Shown one piece after another: positions 37,085 through 46,092 of a stretch of 64,000 nucleotides of DNA. Source of the stretch: Comamonas terrae (lineage in GTDB: Bacteria; Pseudomonadota; Gammaproteobacteria; Burkholderiales; Burkholderiaceae_C); the NCBI RefSeq assembly GCF_001544075.1, contig NZ_BCNT01000006.1:124001-188000 (forward strand), written 5' to 3'. A program made the position numbers and the translations under genes. Below the pieces are notes generated by a model. It was not told where the DNA came from, did no database searches, and was given only the letters and a program-made list of their open reading frames with translations. Position 1 is the stretch's first letter. Every line of letters starts with the position of its first letter.

Positions 37085-37777
37085 TTAGATCGCCACCAGG
37101 CGCTGGATGCCTTTTTCCTGCATCTCGCTGCCCGGCCCGCTGGCGATGACTTCGCCGCGCTCCATGACCACATAGTGGTCTGCCAGCTCCTCGGCAAAGT
37201 CGTAGTACTGCTCGCACAGCACGATGGCCATGTCGCCGCGATTGGCCAGCATGCGGATGACGCGGCCTATGTCCTTGATGATGCTGGGCTGTATGCCTTC
37301 GGTGGGCTCGTCGAGGATGAGCATGCGCGGCCCCGGCGCCAGTGCGCGGGCGATCGCCAGCTGCTGCTGCTGCCCGCCCGAGAGGTCGCCGCCGCGCCGG
37401 TGCAGCATCTGCTGGAGGACCGGGAACAGCTCGTACAGCTCGGCAGGGATCTTGGTGCCCGCCGGGCTGTAGGCCAGGCCCATGCGCAGGTTCTCTTCGA
37501 CCGTCAGGCGCGCGAAGATCTCGCGGCCCTGCGGCACATAGCCTATGCCGGCGCGCGCGCGCTCGTAGGGCGTGCTGCGCGCGATGTCGCGGCCCTGCCA
37601 TTCGATGCTGCCGCTCCTGATGGGCACCAGGCCCATCAGGCTCTTGAGCAGCGTGGTCTTGCCCACGCCGTTGCGGCCCAGCAGCACGGTGATCTTGCCG
37701 ATCTCGGCCTTGAGGCTGACGTTGCGCAGGATGTGCGAGCCGCCATAGTACTGGTGCAGGTTGTTGACTTTGAGCAT
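37085..37777 (-). CDS. urtE: Urea ABC-transporter ATPase UrtE
   Basis: One of two ATPases of the urea importer. The 230-residue protein has Walker A GRNGVGKTT (34-42), signature DLSGGQQQQLAIARAL, Walker B MLILDEPTEGIQPSII, and the CEQYYDFAEELADHY tail typical of UrtE/LivF. It is followed by ureD after 11 bp and preceded by urtD after 10 bp. It probably pairs with UrtD at the UrtBC permease. Confidence 0.95.
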   Translation of the reverse strand: MLKVNNLHQYYGGSHILRNVSLKAEIGKITVLLGRNGVGKTTLLKSLMGLVPIRSGSIEWQGRDIARSTPYERARAGIGYVPQGREIFARLTVEENLRMGLAYSPAGTKIPAELYELFPVLQQMLHRRGGDLSGGQQQQLAIARALAPGPRMLILDEPTEGIQPSIIKDIGRVIRMLANRGDMAIVLCEQYYDFAEELADHYVVMERGEVIASGPGSEMQEKGIQRLVAI

Positions 37778-37787
37778 GTCCGGCCCC

Positions 37788-38663
37788 TCAACGCCCCAAA
37801 TAGACTTCGATCACGCGCTCGTCGGCCTGCACCTGGGCCAGCGGGCCCTCGGCCAGCACGGCGCCGTCGCACAGCACGGTGACCTTTTCGCTGATGGTGG
37901 CGATGAAGCCCATGTCGTGCTCCACCACCATCAGCGAGTGTTTGCCCTTGAGCGTGAGGAACAGCTCGGCCGTGCGCGCGGTCTCCTCATCGGTCATGCC
38001 GGCCACGGGCTCGTCCAGCAGCAGCAGCCTGGGCTCCTGCACCAGCAGCATGCCTATCTCCAGCCACTGCTTCTGGCCGTGGCTCAGCAGCCCGGCCTGC
38101 CGCGTGACGCTGCCGGCCAGGTGGATGGTGTGCAGCACCTCGGCGATGCGGTCCTTCTGCGCGCCGTTCAGCGCAAAGCGCATGGATGCACCCACGCCCT
38201 TGTGCGTCTTCAGCGCCAGCTCCAGGTTCTCGAACACCGTGAGCTGCTCGAACACCGTGGGCTTCTGGAACTTGCGGCCTATGCCCATGGCGGCGATCTG
38301 CGGCTCGTTGTAGCGCAGCAGGTCGATGGTGGAGCCGAAGAACACCGTGCCGCGGTCGGGCCGGGTCTTGCCGGTGATGATGTCCATCATCGTGGTCTTG
38401 CCCGCGCCGTTGGGGCCGATGATGCAGCGCAGCTCGCCGGGCGCGATGTCGAGGTTCAGGCCGTTGATGGCCTTGAAGCCGTCGAAGCTCACGTGCACGT
38501 CCTCCAGGTAGAGGATGCGGCCGTGGGTCACGTCCACCTCGCCGGCCACCACGGGCCGCGCCATGCTGGCGCTGCGCCCGCCGGATTCGGTGCGGTGTTC
38601 GTCGCGGTGTTCGCGGTAGTGCTGCAGGCGTTCGCTGCCGGCTTCCATCAGGTCGGGCGTCAT
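37788..38663 (-). CDS. urtD: Urea ABC-transporter ATPase UrtD
   Basis: Second ATPase of the importer. It has 291 residues with a polar N-terminal extension of about 45 residues. Walker A is GPNGAGKT (83-90), the signature is LSHGQKQWLEIG, and Walker B is LLLLDEPVAGM. The H-loop is VVEHDMGF. Its ATG overlaps the urtC stop by three bases (tcat), so translation is probably coupled. Confidence 0.95.
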   Translation of the reverse strand: MTPDLMEAGSERLQHYREHRDEHRTESGGRSASMARPVVAGEVDVTHGRILYLEDVHVSFDGFKAINGLNLDIAPGELRCIIGPNGAGKTTMMDIITGKTRPDRGTVFFGSTIDLLRYNEPQIAAMGIGRKFQKPTVFEQLTVFENLELALKTHKGVGASMRFALNGAQKDRIAEVLHTIHLAGSVTRQAGLLSHGQKQWLEIGMLLVQEPRLLLLDEPVAGMTDEETARTAELFLTLKGKHSLMVVEHDMGFIATISEKVTVLCDGAVLAEGPLAQVQADERVIEVYLGR

Positions 38664-39847
38664 GCCAGGGCTCCCTTGACAGGCGTACTCTTCAACGATG
38701 CCGATTGCGCGCGGCGCTTTTCGCGCCATTCGCGGATCTGCTGCGGCAACCGAATCAGGCCGCCGGGCATGAACAGCGTGACCACGATGAACAGCGCGCC
38801 CAGCACGTACAGCCAGGACTCGGGCGCGGCCACGGTGAGCCAGCTCTTGCCGCCGTTGACGGCAAAGGCGCCGATGATGGGGCCGACCAGGCTGGCGCGC
38901 CCGCCCACGGCCGTCCACACGGCCATCTCGATGGAGTTGCCCACGCTCATCTCGCCGGGGTTGATGATGCCCACCTGCGGCACGTAGAGCGCTCCCGCCA
39001 GGCCGCACATCATGGCCGAGATGACCCAGACCGAGAGCTTGTACGGCAGCGGGTTGTAGCCGCAGAACATGGTGCGGGACTCGGCATCGCGCACGGCCTG
39101 CAGCACGCGGCCGTACTTGCTGCGGATCAGCCAGCGCGAGAACAGGAAGCAACCCAGCAGCGCCAGCCCGGACAGCGCGAACAGCAGCACGTGCATGGAC
39201 GGGGTGTTCAGCGAAAAGCCCAGCAGGCTGGTGAAGCCCGTGAAGCCGTTGTTACCGCCGAAGCCCGTCTCGTTGCGGAAGAACAGCAGCATGGCTGCAT
39301 AGGTCAGCGCCTGGGTGATGATGGAGAAATACACTCCCTTGATGCGCGAGCGGAAGGCGAAGTAGCCGAATACGCCGGCGATCACGCCCGGCACCAGGAA
39401 CACCAGCAGCACCGTGGCCGTGAAACTGCCCGACAGCGCCCAGTGCCAGGGCAGCGCCTTCCAGTCCAGGAAGCCCATGAAGGCGGGCAGCGCGCCCGGC
39501 CCCGCGGCCTCGCGCATCAGGTGCATGCCCATCACATAGCCGCCCAGCGCGAAGAACAGGCCGTGGCCCAGGCTGAGGATGCCGGTGTAGCCCCAGATCA
39601 GGTCGATGGCCAGGGCCACGATGGCGTAGCACATGAACTTGCCCAGCAGCCCCACCAGGTAGTCGGACAGGTGCAGCGCGCTGCCCTCGGGCACCCACAG
39701 GTTGAGGGCCGGCGCCACCGCGCAGACCACGATGAGCGCGGCCAGGAACCCGGCCCAGCCCCGGGCGCCGAGCAGGGGCTCGGGAGCGGGCAGTGCCGTG
39801 GGCGGCATGGTTGCGCGAAAAACAGGTGGAGCAGTTGTCATATCCAT
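38660..39847 (-). CDS. urtC: Urea ABC-transporter permease UrtC
   Basis: Inner-membrane permease of the LivM type, 395 residues with about ten hydrophobic helices. The block LIWGYTGILSLGHGLFFALGG is the family signature, and SRYGR-like SKYGRVLQAVRDAESRTMF is the ATPase-contacting loop. A short cytoplasmic N-terminus of about 32 residues precedes the first helix. Start taken as MDMTTAPPV; an in-frame ATG two codons later is also possible. A family-B repeat lies upstream, between urtB and urtC. Confidence 0.95.
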   Translation of the reverse strand: MDMTTAPPVFRATMPPTALPAPEPLLGARGWAGFLAALIVVCAVAPALNLWVPEGSALHLSDYLVGLLGKFMCYAIVALAIDLIWGYTGILSLGHGLFFALGGYVMGMHLMREAAGPGALPAFMGFLDWKALPWHWALSGSFTATVLLVFLVPGVIAGVFGYFAFRSRIKGVYFSIITQALTYAAMLLFFRNETGFGGNNGFTGFTSLLGFSLNTPSMHVLLFALSGLALLGCFLFSRWLIRSKYGRVLQAVRDAESRTMFCGYNPLPYKLSVWVISAMMCGLAGALYVPQVGIINPGEMSVGNSIEMAVWTAVGGRASLVGPIIGAFAVNGGKSWLTVAAPESWLYVLGALFIVVTLFMPGGLIRLPQQIREWREKRRAQSASLKSTPVKGALA

Positions 39848-39911
39848 GATCCCGGGCACAACGTTTGAAAAGATCGGCTCTCGACAGGGACGGCGAGCAA
39901 AGGCCGCCCTG

Positions 39912-39966
39912 CAGCGAGGCTGTCGTCCCCCTTCCAGGGGGAAAGCGCAAGGCGCTTCAGGGGGTA
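39912..39966 (-). repeat. Intergenic repeat, family B, between urtB and urtC
   Basis: Read on the minus strand: CCCCTGAAGCG, a GCGC hairpin, then CCCCCTGGAAGGGGG, GACGACAGCC, matching in order the copies near 41.8 and 61.8 kb. It is transcribed within the urt operon and could tune distal gene expression. Confidence 0.6.
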
Positions 39967-39972
39967 GTCCAT

Positions 39973-41574
39973 CTATGCCTCGGCGCTGCGGCCCTTGAGG
40001 GCGAAGATGCCCTGCGGACGTTTCTGGATGAAGACCACGATGAACAGCAGCACGGCGATCTTGGCCAGCACCGCGCCCGTCCATCCTTCGAGCAGCTTGG
40101 ACAGCACGCCCAGGCCCAGGGCCGCATACACCGTGCCCGCGAGCTGGCCCACGCCGCCCAGCACCACGACCAGGAAGGAGTCGACGATGTAGTTCTGGCC
40201 CAGGTCCGGCCCCACGTTGCCGATCTGGCTTAAAGCGCAGCCGGCCAGGCCCGCGATGCCCGAGCCCAGCGCGAACGCATAGGTGTCGGTGCGCGCGGTG
40301 TTCACGCCCACGCACGAGGCCATGGCGCGGTTCTGCGTCACGCCGCGCACGAACAGGCCCAGCCGCGTCCTGGCGATCATGAAGGCCACGGCGCCCAGCA
40401 CCGCGAAGGCGAAGGCGATGATGGCGATGCGGTTGAACGGCAGCGTGAGGTTAGGCAGCAGAGCCACCCCGCCGCTCATCCACGCGGGGTTTTCCACGCC
40501 CACGTTCTGCGCGCCGAACAGGCTGCGCACCGATTGCTGCAGCACCAGGCTGATGCCGAAGGTGGCCAGCAGCGTCTCCAGCGGGCGGCCGTAGAGGAAG
40601 CGGATCACGCCGCGCTCCAGCACCGCGCCCACCAATGCGGCAGCCGCGAAGGCCACGGGCACGGCCACGACCAGGTACCAGCCGAACAGGGCTTCCGGCA
40701 GCCAGCGCTGGAACAGCACCTGCACCAGGTAGGTTGCGTAGGCGCCGATCATGATCAGCTCGCCATGCGCCATGTTGATCACGCCCATCAGCCCGTAGGT
40801 GATGGCCAGGCCCAGGGCCGCCAGCAGCAGCACCGAGCCCAGGCTCAGGCCGCTGAAGACCGCGCCCAGGCGCTCGCCCCAGGCCAGCGATTCGGCAATC
40901 GCCGGCAGCGCGGCCTGGATGGCCTTCTGCACCGCGGGGTCGGTCTCGTCGGCCAGTCGCTGGTTCAGCAGCAGCTGGGTCTCGGGGGTCTTGAGACCGG
41001 CCAGTTGCCGCACGGCCTGCAGGCGCTGGGCGGCGTCGTCGCTGCCCAACAGGCTGGCGGCGCGGGCACGGCCCAGCAGGGCCTTGACCTGTTCATCGCT
41101 CTCGCCGGCCAGGGCCTTGGCGATCAGGGGCAGCCGGGCGGCATCGGGCTCGGCGGCCATCTGCCGCGCGGCCTTGCGGCGCTGCTGCACGTCGCTGCTG
41201 GAAAGCGCCAGCGCGGCCTGGGCGGATTCGATCACGCCGCGCAGGTAGTTGTTGTTGACGACCTCCTCGGCATCGGCGGGCAACTTGGCGGCCGCGCCGG
41301 TGGCGGGGTCGCTCGCGGCATCGCCCTGCACCACATAGGCCTTGCCGCCGGCGGTGCGCACGGCGTCATCCGCCAGGGCCTGCAGGTAGGCGGCAGTCCT
41401 GCCAGTGGGGCCGCCCGCATCGGGCGCCAGCACCGCGGCGTTGATGGCCGCGGCGCGCGCGTCGTTGTCCTCGGCCGCCGCCATGGCAAAGGCCTGCTCG
41501 GCGGTCAGCGCGTGGCTGTGCAGGGACAGCAGCAGGCCCAGTGCACTCACCCATGCCAGGTGCAGGATTTTCAT
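39973..41574 (-). CDS. urtB: Urea ABC-transporter permease UrtB
   Basis: Long LivH-type permease, 533 residues. Residues 1-24 look like a signal or first helix, then an alpha-helical periplasmic region rich in Ala (about 25-230) that is usual in proteobacterial UrtB. A membrane half follows, with GLSLGSVLLLAALGLAITYG, GVINMAHGELIMIGAYATY and TFGISLVLQQSVRSLFGAQN. The ATG at 41574 has GGAGG ten bases upstream; a GTG at 41586 is too close. A decayed family-A repeat and a family-B repeat stand between it and urtA. Confidence 0.94.
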   Translation of the reverse strand: MKILHLAWVSALGLLLSLHSHALTAEQAFAMAAAEDNDARAAAINAAVLAPDAGGPTGRTAAYLQALADDAVRTAGGKAYVVQGDAASDPATGAAAKLPADAEEVVNNNYLRGVIESAQAALALSSSDVQQRRKAARQMAAEPDAARLPLIAKALAGESDEQVKALLGRARAASLLGSDDAAQRLQAVRQLAGLKTPETQLLLNQRLADETDPAVQKAIQAALPAIAESLAWGERLGAVFSGLSLGSVLLLAALGLAITYGLMGVINMAHGELIMIGAYATYLVQVLFQRWLPEALFGWYLVVAVPVAFAAAALVGAVLERGVIRFLYGRPLETLLATFGISLVLQQSVRSLFGAQNVGVENPAWMSGGVALLPNLTLPFNRIAIIAFAFAVLGAVAFMIARTRLGLFVRGVTQNRAMASCVGVNTARTDTYAFALGSGIAGLAGCALSQIGNVGPDLGQNYIVDSFLVVVLGGVGQLAGTVYAALGLGVLSKLLEGWTGAVLAKIAVLLFIVVFIQKRPQGIFALKGRSAEA

Positions 41575-41588
41575 AGTCAGAACCACCT

Positions 41589-41620
41589 CCAGCGCTTATC
41601 CATCAAGCGTCAGCAGCTAT
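41589..41620. repeat. Family-A palindromic repeat, partial (copy 6)
   Basis: CCAGCGCTT (41589-41597), spacer ATCCATC, then AAGCGTCAGCAGCTAT (41604-41620 region). The left outer arm has been replaced by the urtB ribosome site. Confidence 0.6.
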
Positions 41621-41730
41621 CATTTCAAAAGTCCTTCCCCAGGAAAATCCTGCCAAACGCAAGATCCCCATGGCCCATGAAACTGGCGCACCCCATCGGC
41701 GGGCACCGAGGAAGGGCCTACGCCGGCCGC

Positions 41731-41806
41731 GCCGCCCCGCACCGAGGGTGCCGTCCCCCTCCCGCGAAGCGAGAGAGGGGGAAGCGGCGCCAGCCGCTCA
41801 GGGGCG
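41731..41806 (-). repeat. Intergenic repeat, family B, between urtA and urtB
   Basis: On the minus strand: CCCCTGAGCGGCT, GGCGCCGCTTCCCCC, TCTCTCGCTTCGCGGGAG, GGGGGACGGCA and a CTCGGTGCGGGG end. This is the fullest copy and aligns with the one at 61.8 kb. Three nested hairpins are possible, so some polarity after urtA is expected. Confidence 0.7.
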
Positions 41807-41810
41807 TGGC

Positions 41811-43073
41811 TCACTTCATGTCCGGCTCGTCCTTCTTCTTGTCGTTGCCTTCGATGAACGGGCTCCAGGGCTGGGCCTTGACCGGGCCCTTGGTCTTCCA
41901 GACCACGCTGAACTGGCCGTCGGCCTTGATCTCGCCCACCATCACGGGCTTGTGCAGGTGGTGGTTCTTCTCGTCCATCTTCACGCTGAAGCCGTCGGGC
42001 GCGGTGAAGGTCTGACCGGCCATGGCGGCGATGACCTTGTCGGTATCGGTGCTCTTGGCCTTTTCCACGGCCTGCTTCCACATGTGGATGCCGATCCAGG
42101 TGGCCTCCATGGGGTCGTTGGTCAGCGGCTTGTCCTTGTGGCCGGCGATGTTCTTGGCCTTGGCGTAGTCGCTCCACTGCTGGATGAAGGCGGTGTTGGT
42201 GGGGTTCTTCACGCTCATGAAGTAGTTCCACGCGGCCAGGTGGCCCACCAGGGGCTTGGTGTCCACGCCGCGCAGTTCCTCCTCGCCCACGCTGAAGGCC
42301 ACCACGGGCACGTCCTTGGCCTTGAGGCCGGCATTGCCCAGCTCCTTGTAGAAGGGCACGTTGGAGTCGCCGTTGATGGTGGAGATCACCGCCGTCTTGC
42401 CGCCGGTGGAGAACTTCTTCACGTCGGCCACGATGGTCTGGTAGTCGCTGTGGCCGAAGGGCGTGTAGGTCTCGAGGATGTCGGCGTCCTTCACACCCTT
42501 GGACTTGAGGAAGGCGCGCAGGATCTTGTTGGTGGTGCGCGGGTACACGTAGTCCGTGCCCAGCAGCACGAAGCGCCTGGCACCGCCGCCCTCCTTGCTC
42601 ATCAGGTATTCGACGGCCGGAATCGCCTGCTGGTTGGGCGCGGCACCGGTGTAGAAGACGTTCTTGGACAGCTCCTCGCCCTCGTACTGCACGGGGTAGA
42701 ACAGCAGGCCGTTGTTCTGCTCGAATACCGGCAGCACGGACTTGCGCGACACGCTGGTCCAGCAGCCGAAGACCACGGCCACCTTGTCCTGCGTGAGCAG
42801 CTGCTTGGCCTTCTCGGCGAACAGCGGCCAGTTCGATGCGGGGTCCACCACCACGGGCTCGAGCTTCTTGCCCAGCACGCCGCCCTTGGCGTTGATGTCG
42901 TCGATGGCCATCAGCACCGTGTCCTTGAGCACGGTCTCGGAGATGGCCATGGTGCCCGAGAGGCTGTGCAGCACGCCGACCTTGATGGTGTCGGCCGCCC
43001 GGGCCTGGGTGCCCAGCCCCAGGCCCAGAGCCAGGGATGCAGCCAAAGTGGTGAGGGATCCGCGACGATTCAT
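41811..43073 (-). CDS. urtA: Urea ABC-transporter periplasmic binding protein UrtA
   Basis: Periplasmic urea receptor, 420 residues. Signal NRRGSLTTLAASLALGLG ending near ARAA, then DTIKVGVLHSLSGTMAISE, the UrtA opening. GCWTSVSRKSVLPVFE, LLFYPVQYEGEE and GTDYVYPRTTNKIL are specific to the UrtA/AmiC-like group. Start set at MNRRGSL, as the upstream extension crosses the promoter. It heads urtABCDE-ureD and is preceded by a sigma-54-type promoter and an NtrC-like site. The binding protein is probably made in excess over the membrane parts, since repeats follow it. Confidence 0.96.
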   Translation of the reverse strand: MNRRGSLTTLAASLALGLGLGTQARAADTIKVGVLHSLSGTMAISETVLKDTVLMAIDDINAKGGVLGKKLEPVVVDPASNWPLFAEKAKQLLTQDKVAVVFGCWTSVSRKSVLPVFEQNNGLLFYPVQYEGEELSKNVFYTGAAPNQQAIPAVEYLMSKEGGGARRFVLLGTDYVYPRTTNKILRAFLKSKGVKDADILETYTPFGHSDYQTIVADVKKFSTGGKTAVISTINGDSNVPFYKELGNAGLKAKDVPVVAFSVGEEELRGVDTKPLVGHLAAWNYFMSVKNPTNTAFIQQWSDYAKAKNIAGHKDKPLTNDPMEATWIGIHMWKQAVEKAKSTDTDKVIAAMAGQTFTAPDGFSVKMDEKNHHLHKPVMVGEIKADGQFSVVWKTKGPVKAQPWSPFIEGNDKKKDEPDMK

Positions 43074-43126
43074 TTCAGAACTCCAACGACGTTTTGCTCG
43101 GTCACTATCGACCGCAGTCGTTGAAA

Positions 43127-43142
43127 CGCAATTACCGTGCCA
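43127..43142 (-). promoter_or_regulatory. Sigma-54 promoter of urtA
   Basis: On the minus strand TGGCACGGTAATTGCG: the GG and GC elements are 10 nt apart, matching TGGCACG-N4-TTGC fully. The start of transcription should be near 43116. A short leader with an inverted repeat (CGGTC / GACCG) follows before the ATG at 43073. Confidence 0.8.
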
Positions 43143-43195
43143 TGGCGTCCCTGCCCTGCCTGCACCCTTTTTGGCGGGACCTGGCCGCGCCCTCC

Positions 43196-43210
43196 GCACC
43201 ACCGCAGTGC
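43196..43210. promoter_or_regulatory. NtrC-like dyad upstream of the urtA promoter
   Basis: GCAC-CACCGCA-GTGC has the GCAC-N7-GTGC spacing of NtrC sites and lies about 80-94 bp upstream of the expected transcription start, a usual enhancer distance. No regulator gene is present in the window. Confidence 0.55.
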
Positions 43211-43265
43211 CCGCGCACCAGAACAGGCCTGGAGCCAGGTGCGGACGGCGGGCCCATGCCCCATT

Positions 43266-43985
43266 TCAATGCGCGGCAAAGCGCAGCAGGTATTCGTAGC
43301 TGTTCTCGGTGGTGCGCGCATCGCCCTGCACCGGCACGCGCAGGATGGCCTGCAGGGTATTGGTGCCCGGCGCCGGCACCACGCTGGCCATGCCCTGTGC
43401 GTCGCTGGTCACGGGCGAGCCGTGTTCGCCCCAGCTCAGCCGAACGCCGGCCCGGGGCCGGCCGTCCAGCAGCACCAGCACCTTCAGCGGCTGGCCCGCC
43501 TGGGGCTGGCGGCCCTGTTGGGGCACGAGTTCGAACATCTGGCCCAGGGGCTTTTGCAGCACCGCGCCCCACTGCACCACGGTCTTGTGGAACTTGCGCG
43601 CATGCACGCCGCGCACGGCGCCGGGGTTGCGGTCCATGGGCAGGGGTTGCATCTGCGCGTCGCCGCCCGGGGTGCTGAAGAAGCCGTTGTCCAGCTCCAC
43701 GGCAATCAGCGCGGCCCGCGCATCGGGCCTGATGCGGATGCCATCGGACAGGCGCTGCACCTCGCTGGCTACCGGCCGGCCGCGCAGGTCGTAGGCATGC
43801 ACGCGCTGCAGCTTGGCGGGATCGAAAGGCTCGACCTGGCCTTCGTGGCCGCCGAACTGCATCACGTAGCCGCCCTGCGCGTCGGGCTCCAGCCACACGT
43901 TATGGGCCTGAGCGGTGCCGGCCAGCAGCAGTGCGCCGCAGGCCATGGCGCGCAGCGGGATCGAAAGGCTTGGGATAGGCAACAT
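43266..43985 (-). CDS. DUF4198-like periplasmic protein
   Basis: A 239-residue secreted protein: signal ending TAQA, then HNVWLEPDAQGGYVMQFGGHEG, the typical histidine-led start of the DUF4198 group. A later Ig-like domain is suggested by GQPLKVLVLLDGRPRAGVRLSWGE and GMASVVPAPGTNTLQAI. AAGGA lies five bases before the ATG used. Family members are often found with TonB receptors or metal uptake genes and are proposed to carry nickel or cobalt; this is context, not proof. It lies 19 bp after the TonB receptor gene, so both share a transcript. Confidence 0.78.
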   Translation of the reverse strand: MLPIPSLSIPLRAMACGALLLAGTAQAHNVWLEPDAQGGYVMQFGGHEGQVEPFDPAKLQRVHAYDLRGRPVASEVQRLSDGIRIRPDARAALIAVELDNGFFSTPGGDAQMQPLPMDRNPGAVRGVHARKFHKTVVQWGAVLQKPLGQMFELVPQQGRQPQAGQPLKVLVLLDGRPRAGVRLSWGEHGSPVTSDAQGMASVVPAPGTNTLQAILRVPVQGDARTTENSYEYLLRFAAH

Positions 43986-44004
43986 CAAAGTCCTCTTTTC
44001 AGAT

Positions 44005-46023
44005 TCAGAGCGAGACCTGCAAACCCAGCTGCAGCGTGCGCGGCGCGCCGGGCGCCACCAGGCGCTCGCCGCCGATCAGCACCGTGGTGCTGGCATAGCG
44101 GGCATTGCCCGCATTGCGCAGCCACAGGCTGAGAGTGGCGTTGCGGGCCACGCCGGCGGGCAGGCGGTATTGCAGGCCGAGGTCCGCCCAGTGGTAGGCG
44201 CCGGCCCATTCGGTGTTGGCCGCATTCAGGGCGCTGCGGCCCACGTGGCGCAGCACGGCGTGCACGGTCAGGTCGGTGCGCGGGCTCCAGCGCGCATGCA
44301 CGGTGCTGGTGGTGCCGGGCACGCCGCTGACCTGGCGGCCGAGCAGACCAGCATCGGCGTTCTGCGTGACCCGAGAACGCGCGCGGCCCCAGGCCCATTC
44401 GATATGCCAGTCGCTGCGCGGCAGCCAGTGCAGCTGCAGCTCGGCACCCTGGCGCAGCGTGGCGCCGAAGTTCTCGTACTCGCCCGGCGCCGTATTGCGG
44501 ATTTCCTGGCTCGACGTGATGCGGTAGACCGCGGCATCCACCAGCCACTGCGCCGAGGGCTTCCACTGCAGGCCCAGCTCGGTCTGGCGGAAGATGTTGG
44601 ACTCCAGCTCGCGCGCCCCCAGCGCGTACTTGGCAAAGTCGCTGGGCAGGGCAAAGCCCTCGGCCCAGCTGGCCCGCAGCGCCATGCTGGCGCCAAGTTG
44701 CGCCGACACGCCCAGCTTGGGGCTGGCATGGCTGCGGCTTGCCATGCGGCCGCAGGGATCGTCGCCGGCTTCCGGCCCCAGCGGGCGGCAACTGCCCGTG
44801 AAGCGATCCCGGCGCAGCGCGGCCGTGGCCTGCAGCCAGTCATTGGCCTGCCAGCCGGCCTGACCGTAGGCCGCCGTGTTGACCAGCTGCGTGCGGCGGT
44901 CGTCCAGCGCCGGCCCGACGCGCCGCCGCGCATCCAGGCCATCCCAGTAGCCATAGTCGGTGGATTCGCGCACCTGCTCCAGGCCCAGCATCCAGTCCAG
45001 CGCGCCGCCCGCCAGCGCGGCCTTGCCGGCCAGGTTCATGCCCGCGCCGCGCACGCTGCGCTCGTAGTCCTCCTCGCGCTGCATCCAGCGGCCGGCGCGC
45101 GGCCGGGTAAACCAGCGGGTGAACTCCTGCCGCGTGCCATAGGCAAAGCCCAGCAGGCGGGTGCCGCCGCCCAGGTCGTAGCCGGCATCCAGGCGCAGCG
45201 TGCCGAAGCGCTTGCGCGAGCCGTCGCCGACCACCCGCGCATCCTGGCCCTGCGGGTCCCGCCGCCACTGCGCCTCGGTCAGGTAGCCGGGCGAGTCGCC
45301 GCGGGCCTCGTGCCAGCGGCCGGACAGGGCGAGGTCCAGCCGTGGCGCCAGGCGGTGCTTCCAGGAGCCGCTGAGCGTACTGCGCGAAAAGCCGGCATCC
45401 GGCCGGGCGCCATCGCCGCGCACCTGCTGGGCCGCGAGGTTGAGCTGATCGCCCGACTCCAGCGCCTGGCCGATGGCCAGCTGGGTGTCGAGCAGGCCGT
45501 GCGAGCCTGCGGTCACGTCGATGTCGCGGTAGCTGCCGCTGCGGCGCGTGCGCAGCTCGATCAGCCCGGCGCGGTTGTAGTTGCCCTGCAGCACCGACGT
45601 GGGGCCCCGGTGCACGGCCGCCTGCTCCAGCTCCAGCGGCACGACCACGTTCAGGTCGAAGTAGCCGTCGGCGTGCGACATGGCCTCGTTCAGCGGGATG
45701 CCGTCCAGCGTGGCCGCGATGTCGCCGCCATGGCCGCCGCCGGCAAAGCCGCGCAGCACCACGCTGTTGGCCACGCCGTTGATCTGGTAGTTGGTGACAT
45801 GCATGCCGGGCACCTTGCTCCACAGCGACTCCAGCTCCTGCACGGGTTGCTCGCGCACCTCGTCGGCGCCCAGCGTGGTCACCGAAAACGGCTGCTGCGC
45901 GGCGTCCAGCGCCTGGCCCTTGACGGTGATGGCGGGCAGCTCGGCGGGCACCTCCTGGGCCATGGCCGCCCGGCACAGCGCCCACAGGAGCCCGCAGCAG
46001 GCAAGGCGTGGATTCAAAGGCAT
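44005..46023 (-). CDS. TonB-dependent outer-membrane receptor
   Basis: A 672-residue outer-membrane transporter. Signal MPLNPRLACCGLLWALCRAAMA, then a plug domain with the TonB-box-like ITVKGQALDAA and VPGMHVTNYQINGVANSVVLRGF. The barrel ends LQLGLQVSL, so the terminal residue is leucine where phenylalanine is usual. The first plug residues are like heme/siderophore and cobalamin receptors, but the ligand cannot be read from sequence. Its place beside urease and the DUF4198 gene, behind a sigma-54 promoter shared in layout with ureA, suggests nickel or a nickel complex. GGGAG is nine bases before the ATG. Confidence 0.9.
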   Translation of the reverse strand: MPLNPRLACCGLLWALCRAAMAQEVPAELPAITVKGQALDAAQQPFSVTTLGADEVREQPVQELESLWSKVPGMHVTNYQINGVANSVVLRGFAGGGHGGDIAATLDGIPLNEAMSHADGYFDLNVVVPLELEQAAVHRGPTSVLQGNYNRAGLIELRTRRSGSYRDIDVTAGSHGLLDTQLAIGQALESGDQLNLAAQQVRGDGARPDAGFSRSTLSGSWKHRLAPRLDLALSGRWHEARGDSPGYLTEAQWRRDPQGQDARVVGDGSRKRFGTLRLDAGYDLGGGTRLLGFAYGTRQEFTRWFTRPRAGRWMQREEDYERSVRGAGMNLAGKAALAGGALDWMLGLEQVRESTDYGYWDGLDARRRVGPALDDRRTQLVNTAAYGQAGWQANDWLQATAALRRDRFTGSCRPLGPEAGDDPCGRMASRSHASPKLGVSAQLGASMALRASWAEGFALPSDFAKYALGARELESNIFRQTELGLQWKPSAQWLVDAAVYRITSSQEIRNTAPGEYENFGATLRQGAELQLHWLPRSDWHIEWAWGRARSRVTQNADAGLLGRQVSGVPGTTSTVHARWSPRTDLTVHAVLRHVGRSALNAANTEWAGAYHWADLGLQYRLPAGVARNATLSLWLRNAGNARYASTTVLIGGERLVAPGAPRTLQLGLQVSL

Positions 46024-46060
46024 GGGCAAACACTCCCTCTTCTTTTAAAAGCCCATGCCG

Positions 46061-46076
46061 TGCAAGCTTCATGCCA
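46061..46076 (-). promoter_or_regulatory. Sigma-54 promoter of the TonB receptor
   Basis: On the minus strand TGGCATGAAGCTTGCA: GG and GC separated by 10 nt, one mismatch from TGGCACG-N4-TTGCA. Transcription should start near 46050, about 27 bp before the ATG. Confidence 0.72.
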
Positions 46077-46092
46077 TCGATACCGCACCACC

